In this document: piece after piece, positions 16,392 to 24,769 of the stretch
Numbering within the stretch: position 1 is the first letter of the stretch
Layout: the number at the start of each line of letters is the position of its first letter
DNA from: Neolewinella persica DSM 23188
Lineage (GTDB): Bacteria; Bacteroidota; Bacteroidia; Chitinophagales; Saprospiraceae
Assembly (NCBI RefSeq): GCF_000373105.1
Contig: NZ_KB890419.1
Location: 1 to 64,000 of the forward strand
Length of the DNA stretch: 64,000 nucleotides
Direction of reading: 5' to 3'
Program-made: the position numbers and the translations under genes
The notes under the pieces: generated by a model
Told to the model about the DNA's origin: nothing
What the model saw: the letters and a program-made list of their open reading frames with translations, nothing else
The model's database searches: none

Positions 16392-17079
16392 TGATCAGAC
16401 TAAAGCCCACCCCATGAATGTTCTCGATCCGGATGCGGGAGTCCTCTTTAAGGTACTTCCGTAGCCGACTGATAAATACATCGAGGCTTCGTCCCAGGAA
16501 GTAATCGTTCTCCCCCCATATTTTTTCGAGGATGTCCCCGCGTTCACTGACTTCGCCCCGGCGGCTGCCGAGGTAATTGAGCAATTCCGCCTCCCGGCGG
16601 GTGAGGCGCCGGGGCGCTTCGTTCTTATAGGTCAGTTGCAGCTTGTCGAGGTCAAAGGTGTAATCCCCGATCCGGCGCGGATCGAAGGCCGGTGAAGACG
16701 GCCGGACCTTGTTTCGGCGCAGGAAAACTTCAATCTTCAGAATCAGCTCCTCGATGCTGAAGGGCTTGGTGATGTAGTCGTCAGCCCCCAGGCGCAGGCC
16801 CTGCAACCGGTCTTCTTTCAGGCTCTTGGCCGTGAGGAAAAGAATGGGTACGTCCTGGTTTTTATCACGGATACGCCGGGCCAACTCAAACCCGTCAATG
16901 CCGGGGAGCATCACGTCGAGCAGACACAGGTCGTAAGGGAAGTCCGATTTGCTGATTTCCTCCATCGCGGTGTGGCCATCTGAGCAATGCGTGACGGTAA
17001 ATTCACTCAGTTCGAGGTTGTCACGGGTGACGAAGCTCAGGCTTTCGTCATCCTCAACGTAAAGGAGATGGGCTTTCAT
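16384..17079 (-). CDS. OmpR-family response regulator
   Basis: From the Met at 17079 the product has 231 residues; the frame opens 33 bp earlier, but MKAHLLYVEDDES is the standard receiver start. The receiver shows the acidic pair at D10/D11, phosphoacceptor D55, T83 and K105. The C-terminal winged helix (about 135-231) has RRLTRREAELLNYLGS and the recognition region SLDVFISRLRKYL. On phosphorylation it binds DNA and controls transcription. The likely partner is the histidine kinase encoded just upstream on the same strand, 266 bp away across an inverted-repeat element. It overlaps the SpoIIE phosphatase gene by 8 bp. Confidence 0.93.
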   Translation of the reverse strand: MKAHLLYVEDDESLSFVTRDNLELSEFTVTHCSDGHTAMEEISKSDFPYDLCLLDVMLPGIDGFELARRIRDKNQDVPILFLTAKSLKEDRLQGLRLGADDYITKPFSIEELILKIEVFLRRNKVRPSSPAFDPRRIGDYTFDLDKLQLTYKNEAPRRLTRREAELLNYLGSRRGEVSERGDILEKIWGENDYFLGRSLDVFISRLRKYLKEDSRIRIENIHGVGFSLIIE

Positions 17080-17116
17080 GGGGAGTGGTTTGATGGATGT
17101 TAACTTGATCAACGGT

Positions 17117-17243
17117 GAAACCCCCTCCCGAACCCCTCCCCACGGGGGATGGGCTTCTTGAAAACGCTAACGCGTTTTAGACTGCTGGCGCTAAGCGCCG
17201 ATTTGCTTCCCTCCCCCGTGGGGAGGGCTAGGGAGGGAGTTTC
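17117..17243. repeat. 127-bp inverted-repeat element between kinase and regulator genes
   Basis: Two imperfect arms of about 38 bp face each other (17117-17154 and 17206-17243), each containing CTCCCCACGGGGGA. Between them lie two small palindromes (AAAACGCTAACGCGTTTT and GGCGCTAAGCGCC). The whole could fold into one long hairpin with two branches. No flanking duplication is evident. It looks like a palindromic dispersed element or MITE, and it may attenuate transcription between the two signalling genes. Confidence 0.75.
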
Positions 17244-17344
17244 TAAAGGGGCGAAGTCAGAATAATTTGTGATTAGTTTTTAGCTTCTAAGTTAGTGGTA
17301 GGTTCTTATTTGGTGGGTGGGGCGAGTTGATCATTTTAGCATTC

Positions 17345-18628
17345 CTAATTATCCAGCAGGTTAATTTTTAAGTGAAACGTCGTCCCTTGCCCGGGTTTGC
17401 TCTCTATCCGGATCGGCCAGCCGTGTGCGCGGCAAATCTGAGCAACGTAGAACAGTCCGAGCCCGAAGCCTTTGACGTCGTGTACATCACCGGTCGGCAC
17501 CCGGTAGAACTTTTCAAAGAGGCGCTCCTGGTGCTCGGGTTGGATGCCCGGGCCTTTGTCCGCAACGTAGAAGTGAAGTTGTTTGCCCTTGCGCCGACCG
17601 CCGATGGTGATGTGCGGAGGGGTGCCGCCGTACTTCACGGCATTGTCCAGGAGGTTATGGATGATGTTGGAGAGGTGCACCGGATCGGCAAGCAGCAGTA
17701 AGGGGCCCTCAGGCATGCGGGTGTTGAGCTGGCCACCGAGCTCGTCCGTCCGGGCAGCGATGCTGCCGGTGAGGGAAGGCAGGAGGTGCTGAAGGTCTAT
17801 TTTCTCCCTTTTGATCTCGAAGTTGCCCTTCTCGATCTTACTGATCTGCAGCACCTTTTCCACCTGTCCGTTGAGCCGCTCGTATTGCTCGTGGATCAGG
17901 CGCGCGTAGCGCGCCAGGCGATCATCGCCGGCGATCCGCTCATCGCGCATAAATACGCTGGCGGCAATGCGGATGGTTGACAGTGGCGTTTTAAACTCGT
18001 GGGTCATATTGTCGATAAAATCCTTCTGCATCGAGGCCAGCCGGCGTTGGTTCAATATCACAACCAGCGAGTAAATGAAGAAGGCCACGGTGAGCAGGAG
18101 AACGGCAGAAAAAAAGACCACCAGCTGCATTTTTTCCCAGATGTATCCCGTGCGTTCGGGGAATTTGACGCCGAAATAGTAGAGCAGGTTTTTGTCGGGG
18201 GCCAGGTAGCTTTCCATCTCGGCCGGCTCTTCTGGCTGGGGGTCGGTGGTGGGTTCGCAACGGGCACCGTAGGCCATTTCGTCGTTGGCACAGTCGAAGA
18301 TGGCGTACTCGAACGGTACGTCCAGGCCCAGACGGACGAGCTCCTGCTGCATCAGGATTTCCAGGCGGAGGGCGTCGATCTCGCTTTCGATATTTACGAT
18401 GAAGTAGTTGCTGGAGCGCTGGCGGACAATGTCACGGCTCGGCAGGGCGCTGTTGTTCTCCGCAGCAAGTTGGCGGGCTACGCCGTACAGCGCGAGCTGT
18501 ACCTTTTGGTTGAACTCCGTGTCGTTGAGGTTCCACGTCGTCGCTACCCAATACGATTGCATCCCGACAATGCCCAAAATGGCAATGACGCCCAGGATGA
18601 TGACCCGGTTGATGATGTGCTGCTGCAT
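17345..18628 (-). CDS. Sensor histidine kinase
   Basis: From the Met at 18628 the product has 427 residues. A longer frame to 18775 reads through a CAGGTTG heptad tract and is not believable. Helix 1 (about 7-27) and helix 2 (about 167-190) bracket a periplasmic sensor region of about 140 residues with no recognised fold and a few Cys. HisKA follows with H210 in NMTHEFKTPLSTIRIA, and the HATPase part has LLDNAVKYGG, DKGPGI and GFGLGLFYV. It should autophosphorylate and transfer to the OmpR-type regulator encoded downstream. The stimulus is unknown. Confidence 0.92.
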   Translation of the reverse strand: MQQHIINRVIILGVIAILGIVGMQSYWVATTWNLNDTEFNQKVQLALYGVARQLAAENNSALPSRDIVRQRSSNYFIVNIESEIDALRLEILMQQELVRLGLDVPFEYAIFDCANDEMAYGARCEPTTDPQPEEPAEMESYLAPDKNLLYYFGVKFPERTGYIWEKMQLVVFFSAVLLLTVAFFIYSLVVILNQRRLASMQKDFIDNMTHEFKTPLSTIRIAASVFMRDERIAGDDRLARYARLIHEQYERLNGQVEKVLQISKIEKGNFEIKREKIDLQHLLPSLTGSIAARTDELGGQLNTRMPEGPLLLLADPVHLSNIIHNLLDNAVKYGGTPPHITIGGRRKGKQLHFYVADKGPGIQPEHQERLFEKFYRVPTGDVHDVKGFGLGLFYVAQICRAHGWPIRIESKPGQGTTFHLKINLLDN

Positions 18629-18690
18629 GGATAACAGGTTGCAAGTTACAGGTTGCAGGTTGCAGGTGGCAGGTTGGCCCGAACTGCTGC
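18629..18690. repeat. Heptad array of CAGGTTG-type units
   Basis: At least six units of CAGGTTG with variants (CAAGTTA, CAGGTGG) lie just upstream of the kinase start, from about 18636 to 18678. The period is exactly 7. Confidence 0.8.
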
Positions 18691-18798
18691 AAAAGGGGTT
18701 AAAACACTGCTGTAAGAATGGGGATAACTTCCGGCTTCTTATGCCGTTTCTCTTCGTTAACAAGGCATTAACCAAGCAGGTTGCGTTTTTCTTCCTTC

Positions 18799-18850
18799 AG
18801 GGCGAGTGGGCTGCGCGCCGAGAATTCTCGGCGCGAAGCCCACTCGCCCT
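18799..18850. repeat. 52-bp near-perfect palindrome
   Basis: The centre is GAATTC at 18822-18827, with arms of 26 bp and a single mismatch (18813 and 18836). The outer arm reads GGGCGAGTGGGCT and its complement. There is no loop, so it can form a cruciform or a single long hairpin in RNA. No gene overlaps it. It sits upstream of the kinase gene, between the heptad tract and dispersed motif copy d. Confidence 0.9.
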
Positions 18851-18950
18851 AAGGGAGGTGCCGCCTTGTTAAGACTGGAACCAACGAGCATTTAAGGCGA
18901 CATTTTTGATCTGATAGCGCACTAAGTTAGCTTGCCATTTCCCTTTTTTT

Positions 18951-18970
18951 GGGCGCGACCGCAGGTGCAA
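18951..18970 (+). repeat. Dispersed motif copy d
   Basis: The sequence is GGGCGCGACCGCAGGTGCAA, one base from consensus, followed by AAATCAAGG and an AAAAAGCAAGC tail. It faces the minus-strand kinase gene, 323 bp from its start. Confidence 0.85.
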
Positions 18971-19065
18971 ATCAAGGTGTAAAAAGCAAGCAGGCCAACC
19001 ATGGTGACTTGTTTTGCAGAAGTTGGCCTACGCCAGTCGCAGGACAGTGCCAGTACCTTTGAACC

Positions 19066-19224
19066 ATGGAAGCCCCGCTCACCAACTTCAAATACTCCCG
19101 TGCCGACATTAAGGACGCCCTGGCCCTCTCCCTGCTGGCCGAATGCTCTTTCCGCGCCACCGAATTAATTATCACAAGCGCTGGACGTACTCAGCGTATC
19201 CGCTTTGCTCATAAAACACTTTAA
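19066..19224 (+). pseudogene. Possible gene remnant, 52 codons
   Basis: An ATG at 19066 follows TACCTTTG, a good match to the Bacteroidota -7 element. The first 35 codons have strongly GC-biased, gene-like codon use (APLTNFKYSRADIKDALALS). The frame then runs into the end of the convergent protease gene and stops, which suggests a gene whose remainder has been deleted. I do not recognise the family. It could also be chance. Confidence 0.3.
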
Positions 19225-20212
19225 AAGGAGTGGTGTAAAGGTCCTTCCATGCGTCAGGGCCGTGTCGTTCCACATACTGTTCAATGATGCGGAAACCGAG
19301 AAAGTAACAGAGTTCGCCTTCAAGTTTTTCCGGAAGACCTTCAATCAGGGGTGGGCATTCGTTGGTGCGGCCGCAGTGTCTGAAAATGGGGCAGCCTTCT
19401 TCACTTGTTTTGAAAAGATATGGCTGCAGCTTTTCGAAGATCTCTTTTTCCCTTTGCATCAAGATGGCGGTGTTTTGTTGGTAGAGTGCTTCTTCGCGAC
19501 TTTGATTGAGGTATTTGTAAGTGTAGTACACCGCCAGGCCTTCGTCAAGTGTAATGCCCAGACCGGTTGCGCCGTGAACATCTTTTTCTGCGATCGGGCC
19601 AAAGATCAGGTGTTCCAATTCATGGGCGAATAGATCGTTGATGTCGGCCGCGTTCCAGCTGTCTCCAAACATATCCAAAATCATGGAGTTATTGTCACAC
19701 CCTCCGAATATTTGGAAATCTGGTGGACCGAAGTAAACCATCCACCGACCATGGCCTCTACGTTCGGTCAGGGTTTGCAGCGCAGTCAGGTGACTGGTGA
19801 AAAGCTCGTTTAGGTTGACGGTGTCGAGAAGGCTTAGTTTTTGCGCCATTAGTTTCCCGTGGTCTGTGTGTAAGGTTTTGTTCCAGGCATACATCCCCGG
19901 TAGCTGGAATTTGCCGGCGTTTTCTTCACCGAAGATCATGCTCAGGCAATTGTCGAAAGCCTGGCGGTTGGGGGCGTAGAGTTTGTCGCGGATCATCAGG
20001 CTATCGAAACCGCCTTCGGCCCGCCCGGCCAATACCTGAAACTTAAAGCCGTTGTGGATCACCATGTCCCCTACCCGGATACTGTCCGCAATGGTTTCTA
20101 CTGCCGCAAAGGGGTTGGGTGAGGTTACTTCGGTATCAATCGAAGTGGGCCGATCGCAGGCTATTAATAGTAGCATCGGGATCAAATAGACAAGGACAAT
20201 GAAATCACGCAT
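19172..20212 (-). CDS. Zinc-metalloprotease-like lipoprotein (HExxH)
   Basis: The product has 346 residues. The first 19 are a lipoprotein signal ending LLLIAC, so Cys19 would be lipidated and the protein anchored in the envelope. A zinc site is visible: HELEHLIFG near residue 190, with GITLDEGLAVYYTYK about 25 residues later supplying a third acidic ligand, as in gluzincins. This resembles DUF2268-like predicted zinc proteases, though I am not certain of the family. It has a solitary transcription unit, flanked on both sides by dispersed motif copies (d and e) in opposite orientations. The substrate is unknown. Confidence 0.7.
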   Translation of the reverse strand: MRDFIVLVYLIPMLLLIACDRPTSIDTEVTSPNPFAAVETIADSIRVGDMVIHNGFKFQVLAGRAEGGFDSLMIRDKLYAPNRQAFDNCLSMIFGEENAGKFQLPGMYAWNKTLHTDHGKLMAQKLSLLDTVNLNELFTSHLTALQTLTERRGHGRWMVYFGPPDFQIFGGCDNNSMILDMFGDSWNAADINDLFAHELEHLIFGPIAEKDVHGATGLGITLDEGLAVYYTYKYLNQSREEALYQQNTAILMQREKEIFEKLQPYLFKTSEEGCPIFRHCGRTNECPPLIEGLPEKLEGELCYFLGFRIIEQYVERHGPDAWKDLYTTPFKVFYEQSGYAEYVQRL

Positions 20213-20327
20213 GGGGAGAATGGATTATCTGATCGAAAATGAGTCGAAAAATAACCTTGCTTTGGAAATCAATAGGCAATCAGAGGGATTAAAAATTAGT
20301 TAAACCATGCTTTTCTTTAAGCTTGTT

Positions 20328-20346
20328 TTGCACCTGCGGCCGCGCC
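20328..20346 (-). repeat. Dispersed motif copy e
   Basis: The minus strand reads GGCGCGGCCGCAGGTGCAA followed by AACAAGC and AAAGAAAAGC. It lies 88 bp upstream of pyrD in the gene-facing orientation. TGACT-type octads fill the space between it and the pyrD promoter. Confidence 0.85.
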
Positions 20347-20400
20347 TTATTCGTCAAGCAGTCAGATAGTCAAAGAGTCAAGGAGCGCGGCTGTGGACTA

Positions 20401-20430
20401 TTTGACTATCTGACGCCCTAACTATCTTTA
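20401..20430 (+). promoter_or_regulatory. Bacteroidota-type promoter of pyrD
   Basis: TTTG at 20401-20404, an 18-base spacer and TATCTTTA at 20423-20430 match the TTTG/TAnnTTTG promoter class of this phylum. The ATG follows only 4 bases later, so transcription probably starts at or very near the start codon and the mRNA may be leaderless. Confidence 0.6.
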
Positions 20431-20434
20431 CCCC

Positions 20435-21517
20435 ATGTACCAGCTCCTCAAGCCCCTCCTCTTCCAATTAGCGCCCGAAAAAGCGCACCACCTCACCGTT
20501 TCCGGCCTGGCCGCCACCCTGGCGATACCGGGGGTGAGTGCTGCCTTCCGTGCGACGTACAAACTGGAAGACCCCAAGCTGGAACGAACGGTCTTCGGGC
20601 TGCCGTTCCCCAATCCCGTCGGCCTGGCGGCCGGCTTCGATAAAGACGGTAAATACTACCACCACATGGCCAGCCTTGGTTTCGGCTTCCTCGAACTCGG
20701 CACCGTTACCCCCCTGCCGCAGGCCGGGAACCCGCAGCCGCGTCTCTTTCGCCTGCCGCAAGACCGGGCTCTGATCAACCGAATGGGCTTCAACAACGAA
20801 GGTGTGGAAGCCCTCGCCACGCGGCTGCTTCAGCAGGGCCGCCCCGGTAAAACGATTCTGGGCGGAAACATCGGTAAGAACAAGGTGACGCCGAACGAGG
20901 ACGCCGTGAGCGATTACGTCAAATGCTTCGAACGGCTCTATCCGCTGGTGGATTATTTTGTGGTCAACGTCAGTTCACCGAATACGCCCAACCTTAGGGC
21001 CCTGCAGGATAAAGAGCCGCTTACGGCCTTGCTCTCCACGCTCCAGGAGCTCAACGTTAAACTGGCGCGCCCATCCGTAGCCATGGTCGGTGCCCCCCTC
21101 GGCAAGCCGGGAGAGTTGTGGGCCGAAAAGCCCATCCTTCTAAAGATTGCGCCGGACCTGACCGATGGCCAGCTCGACGATATCCTCGGCATCGTTTCCG
21201 CCACCGGCATCGCTGGCATCATTGCCACCAATACGACCATTGCCCGTAAGCCGTTAATCACGGACTCCGACGAAGTCGCGGCCATCGGGAACGGTGGTCT
21301 CAGTGGCTCACCCGTCCGCCAACGCTCCACGGAAGTCATCCGCTACCTCTACGAAAACTCCGGTAAAACCCTCGACATCATCGGCGTCGGTGGTATCGAC
21401 AGCCCGGCCTCCGCCCGGGAAAAACTGGACGCAGGAGCGAAGCTGATTCAGGTGTACAGCGGGATGGTGTATGCCGGGCCGGGGTTGGTGCGGGATATTA
21501 AGCAAGGGCTTTTATAG
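20435..21517 (+). CDS. pyrD: Dihydroorotate dehydrogenase, quinone-type (class 2)
   Basis: The product has 360 residues. It oxidises dihydroorotate to orotate in pyrimidine synthesis, passing electrons via FMN to membrane quinones. The N-terminal helical extension (about 1-45) typical of class 2 enzymes is present, and [27 protein letters not shown] and the active-site [11 protein letters not shown] (catalytic Ser181) are all intact. FMN-binding segments IGVGGIDS and [13 protein letters not shown] occur near the C terminus. There is no Shine-Dalgarno-like sequence between promoter and ATG. carA, another pyrimidine gene, lies 30 kb away, so the pathway is scattered. It is convergent with lptB. 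Confidence 0.96.
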   Translation: MYQLLKPLLFQLAPEKAHHLTVSGLAATLAIPGVSAAFRATYKLEDPKLERTVFGLPFPNPVGLAAGFDKDGKYYHHMASLGFGFLELGTVTPLPQAGNPQPRLFRLPQDRALINRMGFNNEGVEALATRLLQQGRPGKTILGGNIGKNKVTPNEDAVSDYVKCFERLYPLVDYFVVNVSSPNTPNLRALQDKEPLTALLSTLQELNVKLARPSVAMVGAPLGKPGELWAEKPILLKIAPDLTDGQLDDILGIVSATGIAGIIATNTTIARKPLITDSDEVAAIGNGGLSGSPVRQRSTEVIRYLYENSGKTLDIIGVGGIDSPASAREKLDAGAKLIQVYSGMVYAGPGLVRDIKQGLL

Positions 21518-21549
21518 TCAAACATTCAGGGAGTCGTACTATCTGACTA

Positions 21550-22290
21550 TTAAAAATCCATCACCTTCCGCCGCAGCTCAAAGTTCTTACCGAGGTAGAC
21601 TTTCCGGACCATCTCGTCCGCCGCTAATTCCTCCGCCGTGCCGGCTTTTAGGATGCTGCCTTCAAACATGAGGTAGGCGCGATCAGTGATGCTGAGGGTT
21701 TCCTGAACGTTGTGGTCCGTAATCAGGATGCCGATGTTCTTGGTCCGCAGCTTTGCGACGATGTATTGGATGTCTTCTACTGCGATGGGGTCAATGCCTG
21801 CAAAGGGCTCATCGAGTAGGATGAACTTGGGATCGGTGGCCAGGGCACGGGCGATTTCGGTGCGGCGGCGTTCGCCGCCAGAGAGGGTGTCTCCGTGGCT
21901 CTTGCGCACTTTATCCAGGTTGAATTCATCGATCAGACTCTCCAGCTTGTCGTGGATCTCGGTCTTGTTGAGGTCCGTCATTTCCAGCACGGCCGCAATG
22001 TTGTCCTCTACCGTAAGTTTGCGAAAAACGGAGGCTTCCTGTGGCAGGTAGCCGATACCGAGTTGTGCCCGGCGGTACATTGGCATTTTTGTAATGTCCC
22101 GGTCGTCAAGAAGGACCCGACCGGCGTTGGGCTTGATGAAGCCTACCGTCATGTAGAAGGTCGTTGTCTTACCCGCCCCGTTGGGGCCGAGCAGTCCGAC
22201 GATCTCCCCCTGATCTACAAACAGGGAAACGTCTTTTACCACGGTCCGGGAACCGTATTTCTTGATGAGGTTTTCGCTTTTTAGACGCAT
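21550..22290 (-). CDS. lptB: LPS export ABC transporter ATP-binding protein
   Basis: The product has 246 residues. It powers the LptB2FG complex that extracts lipopolysaccharide from the inner membrane for transport to the outer membrane. The ATPase is complete: GPNGAGKTT at 35-43, a Q-loop in [14 protein letters not shown] at 136-140, FILLDEPF with Walker B, and a switch His in [10 protein letters not shown]. The [18 protein letters not shown] region is a hallmark of LptB rather than other ABC ATPases. It is not next to lptA, lptC or lptFG here. The HtrA-like gene lies upstream on the same strand. Confidence 0.95.
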   Translation of the reverse strand: MRLKSENLIKKYGSRTVVKDVSLFVDQGEIVGLLGPNGAGKTTTFYMTVGFIKPNAGRVLLDDRDITKMPMYRRAQLGIGYLPQEASVFRKLTVEDNIAAVLEMTDLNKTEIHDKLESLIDEFNLDKVRKSHGDTLSGGERRRTEIARALATDPKFILLDEPFAGIDPIAVEDIQYIVAKLRTKNIGILITDHNVQETLSITDRAYLMFEGSILKAGTAEELAADEMVRKVYLGKNFELRRKVMDF

Positions 22291-22349
22291 ATTGGGTTGT
22301 CTGGTTATCGGGGTGTCGAGTTGGCCTGTAGTTCCTATTTCCCCGGTTC

Positions 22350-23546
22350 CTAATCTCTGGCCTCCTCGGGTAACATAAGGACGATGACTTCCAGCTCCAC
22401 TCCGTTGCGTACGACGGTCAGGTTTAACTTTTCGCCAACCTTTGCCCGGCCGATGAGTTCGGTGAGTTCGGGCAGGTCACGGATGGTACGTTTACCAACA
22501 CGGATGACGAGGTCATCGATTTGGAGGCCAGCGGCTTCGGCGGAGCCGCCGGCAAAGATAGCGTCGATTACGACTCCTTCCGTAAGATCGGTCAGCCCAA
22601 GTCGTTGCCGGTCGGCGCGGGTGTAGGTGGAGATCTCGACCCCGAGGAACGCCCGGCGGTAGGCTCCGAATTCGATGATGTCGTCGGCAATGCGTTGCAC
22701 AAGGTTGATTGGAATGGCAAAACTGTAACCCTGGAAACGACCGGTTTTAGAGGCGATGGCCGTATTAATCCCTAGCAATTTACCATCGGCAGTTACCAAT
22801 GGGCCACCGCTGTTGCCGGGGTTGACGGCTGCGTCGGTCTGTAAAAAACTTTCGATGGCATCGAGGTCGTTCAGCAGGCTGATCGACCGGCCCTTGGCGC
22901 TGATGATGCCGGCGGTCACCGTACTGGTAAGGCCGAGGGGGTTGCCGACGGCCAGGACCCAGCTGCCCGGCTCTGCCAGGTCGCTGTCGGCAAGTTTAAG
23001 GTAGGGTAGGTCGGTACCCTCAATGCGGAGTACGGCGAGGTCCGATTTAGGATCCTGGCCAACAAGGCTGGCCGGGAAGACCTTCCGGTCGGAGGTTGTC
23101 ACCGTAATGTCTTCGGCACCCTCCACCACGTGGAGGTTGGTGATCACGTAGCCGTTGGAGGTGTAAATGACGCCTGAGCCTTCGCCCTCCTGTGGGCCAC
23201 GGCCCGGGGATTTATTGCTGAACAGAGCTTTGATGGCTTCGCGGCTGCGGCCTTCCGTGCTGGCTTTGATGTGAACGACGGTGGGGATGGCCTGCCGGGC
23301 GGCGGCGCGCAAATCGACCGGAGCAGGCAGGCTTTCAGGCACCGCAGCCCGGGGCAAAGCTGCAAGTGTGGGCGTGGGCGGACCCTGCTGGCCAGCGAAG
23401 CCAGCCGCAAAGTGCACTGCAGGTGTAGAGAAGGGTGACGGAGCCGGGAAAGGCTGCCGCCATTCGCTGGCTACGGCGAGCACCAGTATGGCGGCCGTTA
23501 ATCCGCCGCCGAGGGCGGCGGCCACAAGTTGTAATAATCGATTCAT
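22350..23546 (-). CDS. HtrA/Deg-like periplasmic serine protease
   Basis: The product has 398 residues. An N-terminal hydrophobic helix (about 5-27) anchors it or acts as a signal peptide; a Pro/Ala-rich linker follows to about residue 85. The trypsin-like domain has the triad H139 ([12 protein letters not shown]), D169 (DPKSDLAVL) and S246 (NPGNSGGPL). One PDZ domain fills about residues 295-390 ([19 protein letters not shown]). A single PDZ domain is like DegS or small HtrAs. It degrades or senses misfolded envelope proteins. The gene lies 59 bp upstream of lptB on the same strand, so both may be expressed together as an envelope pair. Confidence 0.92.
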   Translation of the reverse strand: MNRLLQLVAAALGGGLTAAILVLAVASEWRQPFPAPSPFSTPAVHFAAGFAGQQGPPTPTLAALPRAAVPESLPAPVDLRAAARQAIPTVVHIKASTEGRSREAIKALFSNKSPGRGPQEGEGSGVIYTSNGYVITNLHVVEGAEDITVTTSDRKVFPASLVGQDPKSDLAVLRIEGTDLPYLKLADSDLAEPGSWVLAVGNPLGLTSTVTAGIISAKGRSISLLNDLDAIESFLQTDAAVNPGNSGGPLVTADGKLLGINTAIASKTGRFQGYSFAIPINLVQRIADDIIEFGAYRRAFLGVEISTYTRADRQRLGLTDLTEGVVIDAIFAGGSAEAAGLQIDDLVIRVGKRTIRDLPELTELIGRAKVGEKLNLTVVRNGVELEVIVLMLPEEARD

Positions 23547-23710
23547 GATGGTTTACTTCGCAATTCCTGAAGGGTAATGTAAAAGATCAGGCTTTAGTTG
23601 ATAGAACTAACAAGCAGGCAGCGCATTTGCCACTACTCTACAACTTCCCATTGCCACAGAACGTTGTACCTTGCCAACTATAAAACCATCCACCCTCTTT
23701 CACCGCGGCT

Positions 23711-24292
23711 TTGACTTCCACCGAACTAAAAGATTTCCTTAAGCCTGAGACCGCCCTCGAAGCCAGCTTCCTGGAAGACGCAGAATTCTGTCGTGGCTTA
23801 CAGTGGGGGGTTCCGCGGTACGGCCATCCCGAAGGTACTATCATGGCCCACATCATCGAGGTCAACGCTAATATCGATCGCCTGCCCGTCGACGCGGAAA
23901 CCCGCCGCCTCCTGCGAATTGTCTGTTGGGTGCACGATACTTTTAAGCACATCGAAGATAAGGGGTCTCCCCGGGACTGGACAAAGCACCATGGCGTGTA
24001 CGCCCGGAATTTCCTGGCCCGTTACCTCGATGACCAAAAGTTGCTGAACCTGGTGGAAATGCACGATGACGCGTATTACGCCTGGCGCCTGGCCCACCTC
24101 TATCATCGCCTCGCTGAATCGGAAGAACGCATTGTTGCCCTTCGCGAAGCCCTCGGAGATTACTGGCAACTCTTCTACCTGTTCTTTAAATGTGATACCT
24201 CCACCGGCGATAAAAATCCCGCCCCCCTCGTCTGGTTCGAGGATACGATGGAAGACATTCAGGTCACGGACTTTCTTGGAGAAACTGTTTGA
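23711..24292 (+). CDS. HD-domain protein
   Basis: The product has 193 residues from a TTG start. An HD-type metal site is visible: an early His in GTIMAHIIEV, the HD pair in CWVHDTFKH, KHHGVYARNFL and a later VEMHDDAYYAW. HD proteins hydrolyse phosphate esters of nucleotides, but the substrate here is unknown. It is soluble and cytoplasmic. The TTG start is the only one before ELKDFLKPE, and the upstream TACCTTGC at about 23664 could be a -7 element. Tandem octads of CCCGACAA type follow the stop. Confidence 0.75.
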   Translation: MTSTELKDFLKPETALEASFLEDAEFCRGLQWGVPRYGHPEGTIMAHIIEVNANIDRLPVDAETRRLLRIVCWVHDTFKHIEDKGSPRDWTKHHGVYARNFLARYLDDQKLLNLVEMHDDAYYAWRLAHLYHRLAESEERIVALREALGDYWQLFYLFFKCDTSTGDKNPAPLVWFEDTMEDIQVTDFLGETV

Positions 24293-24336
24293 TTGTGGCG
24301 GTAGGCGATGTGTCAGGTTACCAGGTTGTCGCCTTA

Positions 24337-24410
24337 TCCAAGGCTTCCGACAACCCGACAACCCGACAACCCAACATCCTGATAACTGGTCTGATAACCC
24401 GGCAATTTGA
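24337..24410. repeat. Octad array (CCCGACAA-type units)
   Basis: Eight-base units such as CCCGACAA repeat three times, then continue in degenerate form (CCCAACAT, CCTGATAA). They end about 25 bp before dispersed motif copy f. Confidence 0.7.
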
Positions 24411-24432
24411 CACCTTGCCCTGGCCCTCCCCC

Positions 24433-24451
24433 TGCACCTGCGACCGCGCCC
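24433..24451 (-). repeat. Dispersed motif copy f
   Basis: The minus strand reads GGGCGCGGTCGCAGGTGCA. It lies 37 bp upstream of a dead DUF1223 gene in the gene-facing orientation, so the motif has outlived the gene it served. Confidence 0.8.
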
Positions 24452-24487
24452 GAAAATGTTCCTGCTACTATCGAGCATGACGCTGAA

Positions 24488-24751
24488 ATGGCCCCGCTCG
24501 CCGTCCCAAAGCTTTTTACCAGCCAGGGATGCAGCAGTTGCCCGCCAGCCGATAACCTGCTGAGGGAAATCAACGAACGCTCGCTGTCCGGAGAAAAGAT
24601 CATCCCTCTTTCTTATCACGTAGACTATTGGAACTGCCCGGGCTGGAAAAACCCCTACAGCAGTGCCGATTATTCCGCGCGGCAGAAGGACCATACCTAG
24701 CGCATCGGAGCCCGAACGCACACGCCCCAACTGGTCGTTTCCGACAGATAA
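24488..24751 (+). pseudogene. Degraded DUF1223 (thioredoxin-like) gene
   Basis: The frame opens with [19 protein letters not shown], a characteristic DUF1223 thioredoxin-like start with a CSSC pair, and continues through [14 protein letters not shown]. An in-frame TAG interrupts it at about 24698-24700. The same frame then resumes with the expected THTPQLVV block and stops again at 24749. The rest of the usual roughly 200-residue domain is missing, and the lpxH gene starts at 24770. The gene is a remnant produced by nonsense mutation and a 3' deletion. Confidence 0.8.
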
Positions 24752-24769
24752 CCGTTCTTTGCCGAAGAT

